Source of the DNA: CAYWMP01 sp964459445
Lineage (GTDB): Bacteria > Desulfobacterota > DSM-4660 > Desulfatiglandales > HGW-15
Assembly: GCA_964459445.1 (NCBI GenBank)
Contig: CAYWMP010000066.1
Span: forward strand, 1 to 28,527
Direction of reading: 5' to 3'
DNA: 28,527 nt
Of this stretch, positions 16,573 to 24,295 are shown piece after piece (within the stretch, counting starts at the first letter, position 1; each line of letters opens with the position of its first letter). The notes beneath the pieces were generated by a model that was not told where the DNA came from, searched no databases, and saw nothing but the letters and a program-made list of their open reading frames with translations. A program made the translations under genes and the position numbers.

Positions 16573-16896
16573 ATGTTTACAGTTACTGAAAAGGCAAATG
16601 AAAAAATCCAAGACTTCTTTAAAGACCGAGAGGAGGCCCCTGTTATCAGGATATTCCTTTCAGAGGGTGGTTGAGCTGGCCCCTCCTTGGGTATGGCTCT
16701 GGATGAGCCTAAAGATGATGACGAAATCGTGAAAGATAATGGAGTAACATATATTGTAACCAAGGATCTATTTGATCAGGCACAGCCCATTACAGTAGAT
16801 TTCGTTGATTCCGTTATGGGATCCGGTTTTTCTATTTCGTCCAGCATGAAGTTCAGCAATGCATCGTCCTGTGGGAGTTCCTGTAGTACCTGCTAG
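16573..16896 (+). CDS. HesB/IscA-like selenoprotein (Sec at codon 34, UGA 16672-16674)
   Basis: Read through one in-frame TGA, the frame from ATG 16573 (GAGGAGGAACGC just upstream) to TAG 16894 encodes 107 residues. The residues around the TGA are IRIFLSEGG-U-AGPSLGMALDEP. This is the known IscA/HesB-like family signature, in which the Sec position is Cys in non-selenium homologues. The C-terminus is serine/cysteine-rich (SSCGSSCSTC). HesB-like selenoproteins have been described in deltaproteobacteria; their role, perhaps Fe-S or redox chemistry, is not settled. A SECIS-like hairpin follows the UGA at the right distance. No sel genes lie in the window, so the organism must supply SelA/B/C/D elsewhere. 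A standard caller would report only the 69-residue part from ATG 16687 or a broken gene. Sequence similarity continues on both sides of the TGA, against a pseudogene. Confidence 0.9.
16686..16714 (+). promoter_or_regulatory. SECIS-like stem-loop for Sec insertion
   Basis: A hairpin GGCTC (16695-16699) / GAGCC (16705-16709) has the 5-nt apical loop TGGAT, with G in its second position. The loop begins 25 nt after the UGA, within the range known for bacterial SECIS elements (roughly 16-37 nt). An alternative fold uses CTTGGG (16686-16691) with CCTAAAG (16708-16714) as an outer stem and CTC/GAG as the upper stem. It overlaps the coding sequence, as bacterial SECIS elements do. Confidence 0.7.
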
Positions 16897-16914
16897 AGTA
16901 CGCAACAATCACTG

Positions 16915-16970
16915 CCGGCACCCTTGAGCTCATGATTGTACCCCGGGAGTTCAAGGGTGCCGGTTTTTTT
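16915..16970 (+). terminator. Strong intrinsic terminator after the selenoprotein gene
   Basis: A 13-bp perfect stem CCGGCACCCTTGA (16915-16927) / TCAAGGGTGCCGG (16951-16963), extended by about five more pairs including one G-T, is followed directly by seven T residues (16964-16970). It starts 19 nt after the TAG stop. Confidence 0.95.
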
Positions 16971-17192
16971 GTCCTTTGAAGAGACCTCTTAGCCTGTGTC
17001 CTGAATCCTTTCACACTGATTTATCCTGTCCGCAAAAAACAGCGCCAATATTTGTAGAATGATCTCTTGTCACGTTGAGTTCAAGATGTTGTACGATAGG
17101 CCTAAGTCCCTTGGCAACGTCAAAGGGCCGGGTGCTTGCGGCTTTACATGCCCCATGAATTGGAGTATCTATCTGCGTTAAGGAGGCTTGTT

Positions 17193-17852
17193 ATGATTGC
17201 GGATAACGTAAGGGCTCTGTTGGAGGAATTGCCGGAAGGCGTGCAACTTGTGGGGGCAGCCAAGACGAGAACCCCCGAGGAGATCCTGGAGGCTGTTGAT
17301 GCGGGGCTTCATATCATTGGGGAGAATTATGTGCAGGAGGCGGAGCGAGCCTTTGATGTCATCGGCCATAAAGCAAAATGGCACTTGATCGGTCACCTTC
17401 AGAGGAATAAGGCAAAGAAAGCGGTTAAGATCTTCGATATGATCGAGACGGTGGATTCCATGAGGCTGGCGAAAGAGATTGATAAATGCTGTAAAAAAAA
17501 TGACAAGATAATGCCTGTTCTCATTGAGATTAACAGTGGTGAAGAAGTCCAAAAAGCCGGCGTTCTTCCTGAGGATGCCTTTTCGTTGATCGAAGAAATA
17601 GGAACACTTGAAAACATTACTATTGTAGGCCTTATGACCATGGGACCTTTTGCAGGCGATCCGGAAGAGGCGAGGCCCTATTTCCAAAAGACCAGGGAAA
17701 TATTTAAAAACCTGAAATCACAGAACCTGCCCTGTGCGGAAATGAAATATCTCTCAATGGGGATGTCCAATTCCTACAAAGTAGCGCTTCAGGAGGGCGC
17801 CAATCTGGTCCGGATAGGAACGAATTTGTTTGGAGAAAGGCAGTATAATTGA
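17193..17852 (+). CDS. yggS: YggS-family PLP-binding protein (PLP homeostasis)
   Basis: This 219-residue protein of the YggS/PROSC (PLPBP) family resembles the alanine racemase N-terminal barrel. Members bind pyridoxal 5'-phosphate and affect vitamin B6 and amino-acid homeostasis without known catalytic activity. The PLP lysine is Lys24 in LVGAAKTRTPEEI. Other family motifs are GENYVQEA, WHLIGHLQRNKAK, VLIEINSGEEVQKAG, GLMTMGP and LSMGMSNSYKVALQEGANLVRIGTNLFG. The start is ATG 17193, chosen because TAAGGAGG lies just upstream; the frame runs back to 17136 without family similarity. Identification is very secure. Confidence 0.95.
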   Translation: MIADNVRALLEELPEGVQLVGAAKTRTPEEILEAVDAGLHIIGENYVQEAERAFDVIGHKAKWHLIGHLQRNKAKKAVKIFDMIETVDSMRLAKEIDKCCKKNDKIMPVLIEINSGEEVQKAGVLPEDAFSLIEEIGTLENITIVGLMTMGPFAGDPEEARPYFQKTREIFKNLKSQNLPCAEMKYLSMGMSNSYKVALQEGANLVRIGTNLFGERQYN

Positions 17853-17915
17853 AAATTGAATATTGAAGATTGATTCCGCATGCGCCAAGAGGCTTCCGCT
17901 TTCGTTAAAACTACA

Positions 17916-17939
17916 GCGCGACAAGTCGGCGCGGCAGGC
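17916..17939. repeat. GC-rich dispersed repeat fragment
   Basis: This 24-nt sequence matches 13869-13892, in the secA-argJ gap, with three mismatches (core GACAAGTCRGCGCGGCA). It lies in the yggS-ttcA-like spacer, next to decayed repeats of the ATTGAATATTGAAGATTG and GACCAATGACCATTGACT types. A related GCTACGACGGGACAGGCGG stretch is in the element upstream of gcvH. Confidence 0.45.
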
Positions 17940-17976
17940 CAAGTGACCAATGACCATTGACTCGTGACTAATATAA

Positions 17977-18699
17977 ATGTCTAGATTTGTAGCTAAAGAA
18001 ATGAGACGCCTCGTAGGGAAGGCGATTCACGAAAGGGATATGATCCGGGATGAGGATCACATCATGGTTTCAGTCTCCGGCGGAAAAGACAGTCTGGCCC
18101 TTTTATGGCTGTTAAGGGAACGTATCAAAAGGATTCCCATCGATTATAAGATAACCGCCGTCCATGTGGACCCTGGCTTTGGGGCCGATTCCGGAGATCA
18201 GTTGGCCTCCTTTTTCTCGGAGCACGGTTTTGAGTATCGGATTATCCCCAGTCAGATCGGTCCAAAAGCCCACAGCCCGGAGAACAGAGAGAATCCCTGT
18301 TTCCTGTGTTCGCGCCAGCGAAGGACCATATTATTCCAAATGGCGGGCGATCTGGGGTGTAATAAAATCGCCTTTGGTCATCATAAGGACGATATCATAG
18401 AAACCTTTTTTCTGAATGTTTTCTATGGGGCTTCCGTGAGCACGATGACCCCGGTCCAAAAATTTTTTGAAGGGAAATTGACGATACTGAGACCTCTTTA
18501 TAGGGTTGATGAGGATCTCATAAGACGATACGTCGCATCCATGGGGTGGCCTGTAATAGACCTGGGTTGCCCTACCTCAGGCGCCTCCAAAAGAGATAGC
18601 ATCAACAAGATGCTGAAGCAGTTCTATAGGACCAATAAAAAGATCAAAGGCAATATTTTTCATGCTTTGCATAATGTGAGGCCGGAATACCTTCTGTGA
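17977..18699 (+). CDS. TtcA-like PP-loop ATPase, probable tRNA 2-thiolation enzyme
   Basis: This 240-residue protein of the TtcA/TtuA-type N-type ATP pyrophosphatase family adenylates a tRNA base for sulfur insertion. The PP-loop SGGKDS is at residues 34-39. The Cys108-x-x-Cys111 pair (PCFLCSRQRR) and Cys198 (GCPTSG) are the likely ligands of the [4Fe-4S] cluster found in TtcA. FGHHKDDIIETFFLNVFYG is another conserved stretch. The best-known product is 2-thiocytidine at tRNA position 32, but close paralogues exist, so the target nucleotide is inferred. No ribosome binding site is evident ahead of ATG 17977; the upstream DNA is decayed repeat. Confidence 0.85.
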   Translation: MSRFVAKEMRRLVGKAIHERDMIRDEDHIMVSVSGGKDSLALLWLLRERIKRIPIDYKITAVHVDPGFGADSGDQLASFFSEHGFEYRIIPSQIGPKAHSPENRENPCFLCSRQRRTILFQMAGDLGCNKIAFGHHKDDIIETFFLNVFYGASVSTMTPVQKFFEGKLTILRPLYRVDEDLIRRYVASMGWPVIDLGCPTSGASKRDSINKMLKQFYRTNKKIKGNIFHALHNVRPEYLL

Positions 18700-18753
18700 A
18701 ATGAGGCCTCGGCGCATTTCATTTCAATGTATGAAACAAGGAATTATCGCTTC

Positions 18754-18857
18754 GGTAAAGATCATTTTTTTCAAATCCTATCTATAGGTTGAGGGGCGAA
18801 AACGGCAGAGCTCAGTGGAATTCTTTTTGAGATAGGTTTTGAAAAAAGGACCTTACC
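18754..18857. repeat. ~104-bp inverted-repeat element upstream of lgt
   Basis: The arms 18754-18783 and 18830-18857 are nearly complementary. The inner 18 bp (18766-18783 with 18830-18847) match at 17 of 18 positions, and the outer part (GGTAAaGaTC / GaCCTTACC) continues with small gaps. The 46-bp centre has no coding capacity. It differs in sequence from the elements at 558-647 and 3617-3821. It ends 37 bp before the lgt start. Confidence 0.6.
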
Positions 18858-18894
18858 TCCGCTCTAGCTGAATTTTATTTTTAGGATCGTAGCC

Positions 18895-19692
18895 ATGTTG
18901 CCATTTCCCAATATAAATCCGATCCTCATCGAGATCGGCCCCATCAAACTCCGATGGTACGGCCTCATGTATGCACTGGGGTTTATTGCCAGTTATTTTC
19001 TCATGGCAAGACAGAATCGGGCCAAACGCCTCGGGCTTCAGGGGAGCGGACTTCAGGATTTGATTTTTTATCTGGCAATAGGACTGGTGGTTGGCGCTCG
19101 ACTTGGTTACCTCCTGTTTTATCAATTCACCGAATTTAGCTACTATCTGCAACATCCAATAGAGATAATCGCCATATGGCACGGTGGCATGTCCTTCCAT
19201 GGCGGGCTCATCGGCAGCGCGCTGGCAGGCGCCCTTTTTTGCCGTCTGCGAAAACTACCCTTCCTGGAAGTAACCGATCTGGTCATCGTCACGGCGCCCG
19301 TTGGGCTCTGCCTGGGAAGACTGGGTAATTTCATTAATGCTGAACTCATTGGACGGCCCAGTTCATTGCCTTGGGCCATGGTTTTCCCCACTGGAGGTCA
19401 GATTCCAAGACATCCATCCCAGCTCTATGAAGCCCTTCTTGAGGGGGTGGTGCTCTTTATCATTCTCTGGCAGGTAAAGGATGTGCGGATGAAGCCGGGC
19501 GGGTTGTTTTGTATTTTTCTGGGTGGGTATGGGATTTTCCGGTTTATCGTGGAGTTTTTCCGTCAGCCGGATCCACAGATTGGGCTATTATGGGGTGCCC
19601 TATCCATGGGGCAGTTCCTCTGCCTGGCCATGATTCTCTCGGCAGGCATCCTCTGGATGCTTCTCCCTCGTCATTCAAGAGATAGTATGTAG
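18895..19692 (+). CDS. lgt: Prolipoprotein diacylglyceryl transferase
   Basis: Lgt, an inner-membrane enzyme, moves diacylglyceryl from phosphatidylglycerol to the lipobox cysteine of prolipoproteins, the first step of lipoprotein maturation. The 265 residues show the family start (MLPFPNINPILIEIGPIKLRW), about seven hydrophobic segments, the HGGMSFHGGLIG motif (from residue 96) and the signature GRLGNFINAELIGRP (141-155), plus HPSQLYEA near 180. The start ATG has AGGATCG upstream. The ChaN-like lipoprotein in this window is a likely substrate. Identification is very secure. Confidence 0.97.
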   Translation: MLPFPNINPILIEIGPIKLRWYGLMYALGFIASYFLMARQNRAKRLGLQGSGLQDLIFYLAIGLVVGARLGYLLFYQFTEFSYYLQHPIEIIAIWHGGMSFHGGLIGSALAGALFCRLRKLPFLEVTDLVIVTAPVGLCLGRLGNFINAELIGRPSSLPWAMVFPTGGQIPRHPSQLYEALLEGVVLFIILWQVKDVRMKPGGLFCIFLGGYGIFRFIVEFFRQPDPQIGLLWGALSMGQFLCLAMILSAGILWMLLPRHSRDSM

Positions 19693-19735
19693 ATCAGCCG
19701 ACTACGCGGCTATTTTCGATCCTGCGCTATCACCA

Positions 19736-21748
19736 TCATTGTTTTTCCAATACCTTCAAAGCCTTTTCTACGACACAATCAACCGTGATTCCGAATTTTT
19801 CGAATAGGATCTTAGAGGGCGCAGAGGCCCCGAAATGATCGATGCCCACGATATCCCCCTTGCCTGTTCCCACATACTGATGCCATCCATGGGGGACTGC
19901 CGCTTCGACGGCCACCCGCGCTTTTATTTCGGGCGGGAGCACCTCCTCTTGGTAGGCCTTGGGTTCCTTGGCAAATATCTCCCAGGAGGGCATGCTCACG
20001 ATGCGTGCATTCATACCCTTTTCCTTCAGTCTTTCACCAGCTTCCAGAGCGAGATGGACTTCAGAACCGCTTGCGATAAGGATGATGTCGGGATTTCCTT
20101 TGTTGGCATCCAGAAGGACGTAAGCACCCCTTTGGAGCTTGTCGGCCGAGGCAAACTTTTCGCGATCCAGCGTGGGCAGGCCTTGACGTGTCAGTGCAAG
20201 GGCAACGGGACCGTGATTTTGTTGAACGGCATAACGCCATGCCTCTGCGGTTTCATTGGCATCGCAGGGGCGAATGAGCGTCAGGTTGGGAATGGCTCGC
20301 AATGCGGCCAAATGCTCGATGGGTTGGTGAGTGGGGCCGTCCTCCCCGAGACCGATACTGTCGTGGGTGAAGACATATACAACCTTCAATCCCATAATGG
20401 CCGCTAAACGAATAGCAGGCCTCATATAATCCGAGAAGATAAGGAAGGTCCCTCCATAGGGAACAATGCCGCCGTGCAAGGCCATACCGTTCATAATGGA
20501 GCCCATACCATGTTCTCGAACGCCAAAGTGGAAGTTTCGGCATTCGTAAGCCTCTTCCCGGAAGTGTTCCACGTCTTTAATAAGTGTCTTATTGGAGGGG
20601 GCTAGATCGGCGGACCCACCAATGAGATTGGGAAGTGCCGGAGCAATAGCATTTAGCACTGTTCCTGAGGCCACGCGGGTTGCCATACCCTTCGGGTCTG
20701 TTGAGAAGACAGGAATATCCTTTTCCCATCCCGAGGGTAATTCATGATTTATCCAACAATGCCATTTCTCGGCCATCTCAGGGAATTCATTCTTAAAGGC
20801 CTCTACCCCTTGAAACCACTCATCTTCCCATTCCTTGCCTTGAGTAAGAGCCTGACGGAAATGAGTCAAGGCATCATCGGGGATATGGCAATCCGGTTCA
20901 AGGGGCCATCCCAGATTTTCTTTCGTCAGTTTGATCTCGTCAGGGCCAAGGGGTTCTCCATGGGCGGAGGCGGTGTCTTGTTTATTGGGGCTCCCATAAC
21001 CGATATGGGTCCTGACGGCAATGAAAGAGGGTCGCCTTTTTTCTTCCTGGGCCGATCGAATCGCCTGCTCAATGGCCGGCATATCATTGCCATCATTCAC
21101 TTGCTGTACATGCCACCCATAGGCATCAAAACGCGCGGTCCTGTTTTCAGTGAAAGCCAGTTCCGTGCTCCCGTCAATAGAGATATGGTTATCGTCGTAA
21201 AGGTAGATCAATTTGCCCAACTTCATATGAGCGGCCAGGGAAGCGGCTTCATGGGTGACGCCTTCCATGAGATCGCCGTCGCTTACGATGGAATATACAT
21301 AATGGTCAACGATGTTATGCCCGGGCCGGTTGAAATGAGCCGCTAGATACCTTTCAGCGATGGCCATGCCAACGCCGTTAGCAAAACCTTGCCCAAGGGG
21401 ACCGGTGGTGGTTTCAACCCCCGGCGTGAGATGAGATTCGGGATGCCCGGGCGTTCGGCTTTCCCATTGGCGGAAGCTCTTCAATTCATCCAAGGATAAA
21501 TCATAACCTGTCAGATGTAAGAGGCTGTAGAGAAGCATGCTGCCGTGACCGGCGGAAAGGACAAATCGATCCCTGTCAGGCCATTTTGGGTCGGCTGGAT
21601 TATGACGCAAAAATCGCGTCCATAATACATAGGCCATGGGCGCTGCACCCATGGGCATGCCGGGGTGTCCGGAATTGGCCCTTTGTACGCAGTCCGCGGA
21701 AAGCATTCGAATTGTATTTACGCACAATTCATCAAGTTCTGTATACAT
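19736..21748 (-). CDS. tkt: Transketolase
   Basis: Transketolase uses thiamine diphosphate to move two-carbon units between sugar phosphates in the non-oxidative pentose phosphate pathway. The 670 residues are the normal full length. Motifs in order are: ANSGHPGMPMGAAP near the N-terminus, LSAGHGSMLLYSLLHL, GPLGQGFANGVGMA, the ThDP-binding VSDGDLMEGVTHEAASLA, NIGYGSPNKQ-type substrate region, NFHFGVREHGMGSI (catalytic Glu), HDSIGLGEDGPTHQPIEHL and the C-terminal domain with GSEVHLAL and FGASAP. The start is preceded by GGGAGGAGCAA. It stands alone between two plus-strand genes, with its own promoter at 21788-21815. Confidence 0.98.
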   Translation of the reverse strand: MYTELDELCVNTIRMLSADCVQRANSGHPGMPMGAAPMAYVLWTRFLRHNPADPKWPDRDRFVLSAGHGSMLLYSLLHLTGYDLSLDELKSFRQWESRTPGHPESHLTPGVETTTGPLGQGFANGVGMAIAERYLAAHFNRPGHNIVDHYVYSIVSDGDLMEGVTHEAASLAAHMKLGKLIYLYDDNHISIDGSTELAFTENRTARFDAYGWHVQQVNDGNDMPAIEQAIRSAQEEKRRPSFIAVRTHIGYGSPNKQDTASAHGEPLGPDEIKLTKENLGWPLEPDCHIPDDALTHFRQALTQGKEWEDEWFQGVEAFKNEFPEMAEKWHCWINHELPSGWEKDIPVFSTDPKGMATRVASGTVLNAIAPALPNLIGGSADLAPSNKTLIKDVEHFREEAYECRNFHFGVREHGMGSIMNGMALHGGIVPYGGTFLIFSDYMRPAIRLAAIMGLKVVYVFTHDSIGLGEDGPTHQPIEHLAALRAIPNLTLIRPCDANETAEAWRYAVQQNHGPVALALTRQGLPTLDREKFASADKLQRGAYVLLDANKGNPDIILIASGSEVHLALEAGERLKEKGMNARIVSMPSWEIFAKEPKAYQEEVLPPEIKARVAVEAAVPHGWHQYVGTGKGDIVGIDHFGASAPSKILFEKFGITVDCVVEKALKVLEKQ

Positions 21749-21787
21749 TTGCTCCTCCCAGGTTCTCTGTATTGGATTTGAGCGGGT

Positions 21788-21815
21788 AGTTTATCGCATC
21801 ACTTGAAGGTGTCAA
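21788..21815 (-). promoter_or_regulatory. Promoter of tkt
   Basis: On the minus strand TTGACA (21815-21810), 16 nt and TAAACT (21793-21788) fit a sigma70 promoter. It lies 40-67 bp upstream of the tkt start codon. Prediction from consensus only. Confidence 0.5.
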
Positions 21816-21945
21816 GGTTATATTGGACCAGAGGGTTCAAGGTTCAAGGTTCCCCGTTCAAGGTTGATGGTTGAAGAGCATTTTAATCCCTGAACCCCTG
21901 AACCGTCCTCTTGCCTTTCATAAATAAATCCTTAACTTCCCCGCC

Positions 21946-23286
21946 ATGAAAAAAGACAATCCGTCCCTTAGAATCAGCACAATTTTGTTTTTTTGGATAC
22001 CCTTGGCTTCCACCTGGCTCATGATGTCCATTGAAGGCCCCTTCCTTTCCGCCATTATCGCGCGTTTACCGGATGCCAAATTCAACCTGGCCGCCTATGG
22101 CGTCTCATTCTCTCTGGCCCTGATCATAGAAGCGCCCATCATCATGCTCATGAGCGCCTCCACGGCCCTGGTCAAGGATTCAATCTCCTTGAGCAAATTA
22201 TTTCGATTCTCCTTTTATCTGAATGGACTTATTACCATCATAATGCTCATCCTGATCATCCCGAGGGTTTTTTATGCCCTGGCCGAAGGCGTCATCGGAC
22301 TGCCGCCTGAAGTGAGCAACCTGGCTTATTGGGCCACGGTCTTGTTGCTCCCCTGGCCTTCGGCCATCGGGTTCCGCCGCTTTTATCAGGGTATCCTGAT
22401 CCGAAACAACAAAACGAGACTCGTGGCCTATGGAACCGTTATTCGCTTAGTATCCATGGCTTCAACCGGACTGATCCTGTTTTTCTGGGGCAAATTGCCG
22501 GGCGCATATGTGGGCGCTTCGGCCCTGTCGGTGGGTGTTTGTACAGAGGTTGTGGCCAGCCGTTTGATGGTCCATAGCGTGTTAAAACGTTTAAGAACGG
22601 AAAAGGCTATTTTCGGGGATGAATTGACCTATGGGGAGATCTATCGGTTTTACTTTCCTCTGGCCATAACCCTTATCCTCAGCCTGGGCGCCCATCCGCT
22701 CGTGACCTTTTTCGTGGGGCAGAGCCGGATGGCCATTGAATCCCTGGCGGTCCTTCCGGTGATCAACTCCTTTGTGTTTTTGTTCAGGTCCTTTGGACTC
22801 TCCTATCAGGAAGTGGCCATCGCGCGGGTGGGAGAGGGGTTCCGGGAATATAAACCCATTAGGGACTTTGCGCTTATCCTGGCCCTGTTCGTTACCCTGG
22901 CTCTGGGTTTTGTGGCCTTCACGCCACTTGTCCGTCTTTGGTACAGCGATGTTTCGGGGCTTGCTCCGGACTTGACAGGCTTCGCCATCAACCCCACACG
23001 CTTCATGCTTCTCCTGCCTGCCTTGGAGGTCTTTTTATCTCTTCAACGGGGCCTGTTGGTTGCCGGGCGAAAGACCGGCCCCATAACAATAGGAACCGTT
23101 ATTGAATTGAGCGCCATTATATTGGTTTTGTCATTCGGTATTTTATTCTTCAATTGGATCGGCGTGTTCGTCGCCACCACAGCCCTGGTCGTAGGAAGAC
23201 TCACTGCAAATCTCTTTCTAATCCGGCCGAGTTACGGATTATTGAAACGAGTGAATTCAAAATCCGCACACCAGGGTGTCGGTTAA
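21946..23286 (+). CDS. MOP-superfamily polytopic membrane transporter (MATE/ANKH-like)
   Basis: This 446-residue protein has about twelve hydrophobic segments (roughly 10-28, 48-70, 90-110, 125-142, 160-200 as two, 228-255, 262-285, 305-330, 350-370, 378-405, 410-430), with short polar loops. The layout of two six-helix halves is that of the MATE/flippase (MOP) superfamily. Local resemblance, from memory, to the progressive ankylosis (ANKH) family is seen in LAAYGVSFSLALIIEAP and in YRFYFPLAITLILSLGAHPLVTFFV, but I cannot confirm it. The substrate is unknown. No ribosome binding site is evident before ATG 21946. It stands alone between two minus-strand genes, and upstream DNA is repeat-rich. 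Confidence 0.7.
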   Translation: MKKDNPSLRISTILFFWIPLASTWLMMSIEGPFLSAIIARLPDAKFNLAAYGVSFSLALIIEAPIIMLMSASTALVKDSISLSKLFRFSFYLNGLITIIMLILIIPRVFYALAEGVIGLPPEVSNLAYWATVLLLPWPSAIGFRRFYQGILIRNNKTRLVAYGTVIRLVSMASTGLILFFWGKLPGAYVGASALSVGVCTEVVASRLMVHSVLKRLRTEKAIFGDELTYGEIYRFYFPLAITLILSLGAHPLVTFFVGQSRMAIESLAVLPVINSFVFLFRSFGLSYQEVAIARVGEGFREYKPIRDFALILALFVTLALGFVAFTPLVRLWYSDVSGLAPDLTGFAINPTRFMLLLPALEVFLSLQRGLLVAGRKTGPITIGTVIELSAIILVLSFGILFFNWIGVFVATTALVVGRLTANLFLIRPSYGLLKRVNSKSAHQGVG

Positions 23287-23347
23287 TGGCGAGATAATCA
23301 ATATAGGGTTTTTGCTTAATGGAAGGGCTGTACTGTTGAAGGAAACG

Positions 23348-24295
23348 CTAGTCTCCGTGAAGCACCATGAGTTCATTGAGTTTGCTGCTTTTGTCTTCTA
23401 TATCCTCTACCTTGGAAGTGCATGTGGGGCTTTCAATTAATCCTCTTTCTGAAAGGACTTGCTTGATAAGGGGTACAGGGCTCTCGACATACACCTCCCT
23501 CAAATCACGAATGTAGCTTCCCGCCTCCAGGATCTGTTGAAGTCGATTCGGGTATTCTGAATGGTTATCATCGAGTTGTAATGAAGAGGACGTGATCTTC
23601 TGCCATGCCTTTGGGGCAAGGTTAGCGCCAATGGAAACGACACCGCTGCGGGACGGATGATTGAGGAATTGGGATTCATCACCATCATAGATCTTGAAGT
23701 CAGCCCTTGTCCGTATCGCCCTGTGATAGTTGCCGACCCTATCCAGGTTGCCATTGAAGATGAGCCCTTGAAGGTCGGGATTTTTCGCGAGTTCTTTGAG
23801 GATGCTGGTTCGGATGTTGTTTCGCTTAAGAGGGCGACCCAGTCGCCTGATAAATTCCGGATCATTGTGGAGGATCCCGGGCACTTTGGAAGAGACAGCC
23901 AGATTTCGGTAATGCAGGGGGAGTCCCCGGTTACTATGATAAAAGAGGGGCGTGTCGACCCAAAAGACTTGCGCTTTATAGTCTCGCTTTTGAAGCCTAC
24001 CTTCAAGAAGGGTTAGGGTTTCCTTCGTTTCTTGTTCTGTTTCTTGGGTTATCCAGAAAAGAATGGGGACACGGCCGCGGTTCACGACCAGGGCTTTATC
24101 GAGAAGTTCTTCCCTTTGACCGTGGTTAAGGTCTCTTCCCTCGCCTGCATTGGGGCTTGCCAGCAGAACAGCCTGAACATGGGGCAATGCCCTGTCCAAA
24201 AGTTGCCCAAGTCCTCGGCCGTCAATATCACCGTTTTCCCTGAAGGGGGTTACCAGATCGATAATCAGGCCTCTAAGAGGATTTGAACCCGCCAT
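23348..24295 (-). CDS. DapA/N-acetylneuraminate lyase-superfamily aldolase-like protein
   Basis: This 315-residue TIM-barrel protein belongs to the pyruvate-aldolase (DHDPS/NAL) superfamily. The order of features follows DapA: VTPFRENGDID near 15, a tight turn region (LLASPNAGEG, 44-53) where DapA has GTTGES, ILHNDP (141-146) where DapA has ILYNVP, Schiff-base lysine Lys167 (SILKELAKNP) and YDGDES...GVVSIGANLAP. The DapA catalytic tyrosine is His143 here, the neighbouring YY is replaced by LF, and the following Arg is not conserved, so dihydrodipicolinate synthesis is unlikely. A lyase or aldolase acting on a 2-keto-3-deoxy sugar acid is a better guess. It overlaps kdsD by 23 bp, so the two are coupled in translation. 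Confidence 0.75.
   Translation of the reverse strand: MAGSNPLRGLIIDLVTPFRENGDIDGRGLGQLLDRALPHVQAVLLASPNAGEGRDLNHGQREELLDKALVVNRGRVPILFWITQETEQETKETLTLLEGRLQKRDYKAQVFWVDTPLFYHSNRGLPLHYRNLAVSSKVPGILHNDPEFIRRLGRPLKRNNIRTSILKELAKNPDLQGLIFNGNLDRVGNYHRAIRTRADFKIYDGDESQFLNHPSRSGVVSIGANLAPKAWQKITSSSLQLDDNHSEYPNRLQQILEAGSYIRDLREVYVESPVPLIKQVLSERGLIESPTCTSKVEDIEDKSSKLNELMVLHGD

Noticed and set aside
16687..16896. Stand-alone 69-residue frame beginning MGMALDEP-like sequence
   Set aside because: The frame has no ribosome binding site, and the family similarity continues upstream through the TGA to ATG 16573. It is the C-terminal part of the selenoprotein.
17095..17165. Possible riboswitch in the yggS leader (CCCTT/AAGGG hairpin followed by GGGTGC.../GCCCC)
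   Set aside because: The small stems do not match any aptamer class I can recall (c-di-GMP, cobalamin, TPP, SAM, glycine, Moco checked by eye). Not supported.
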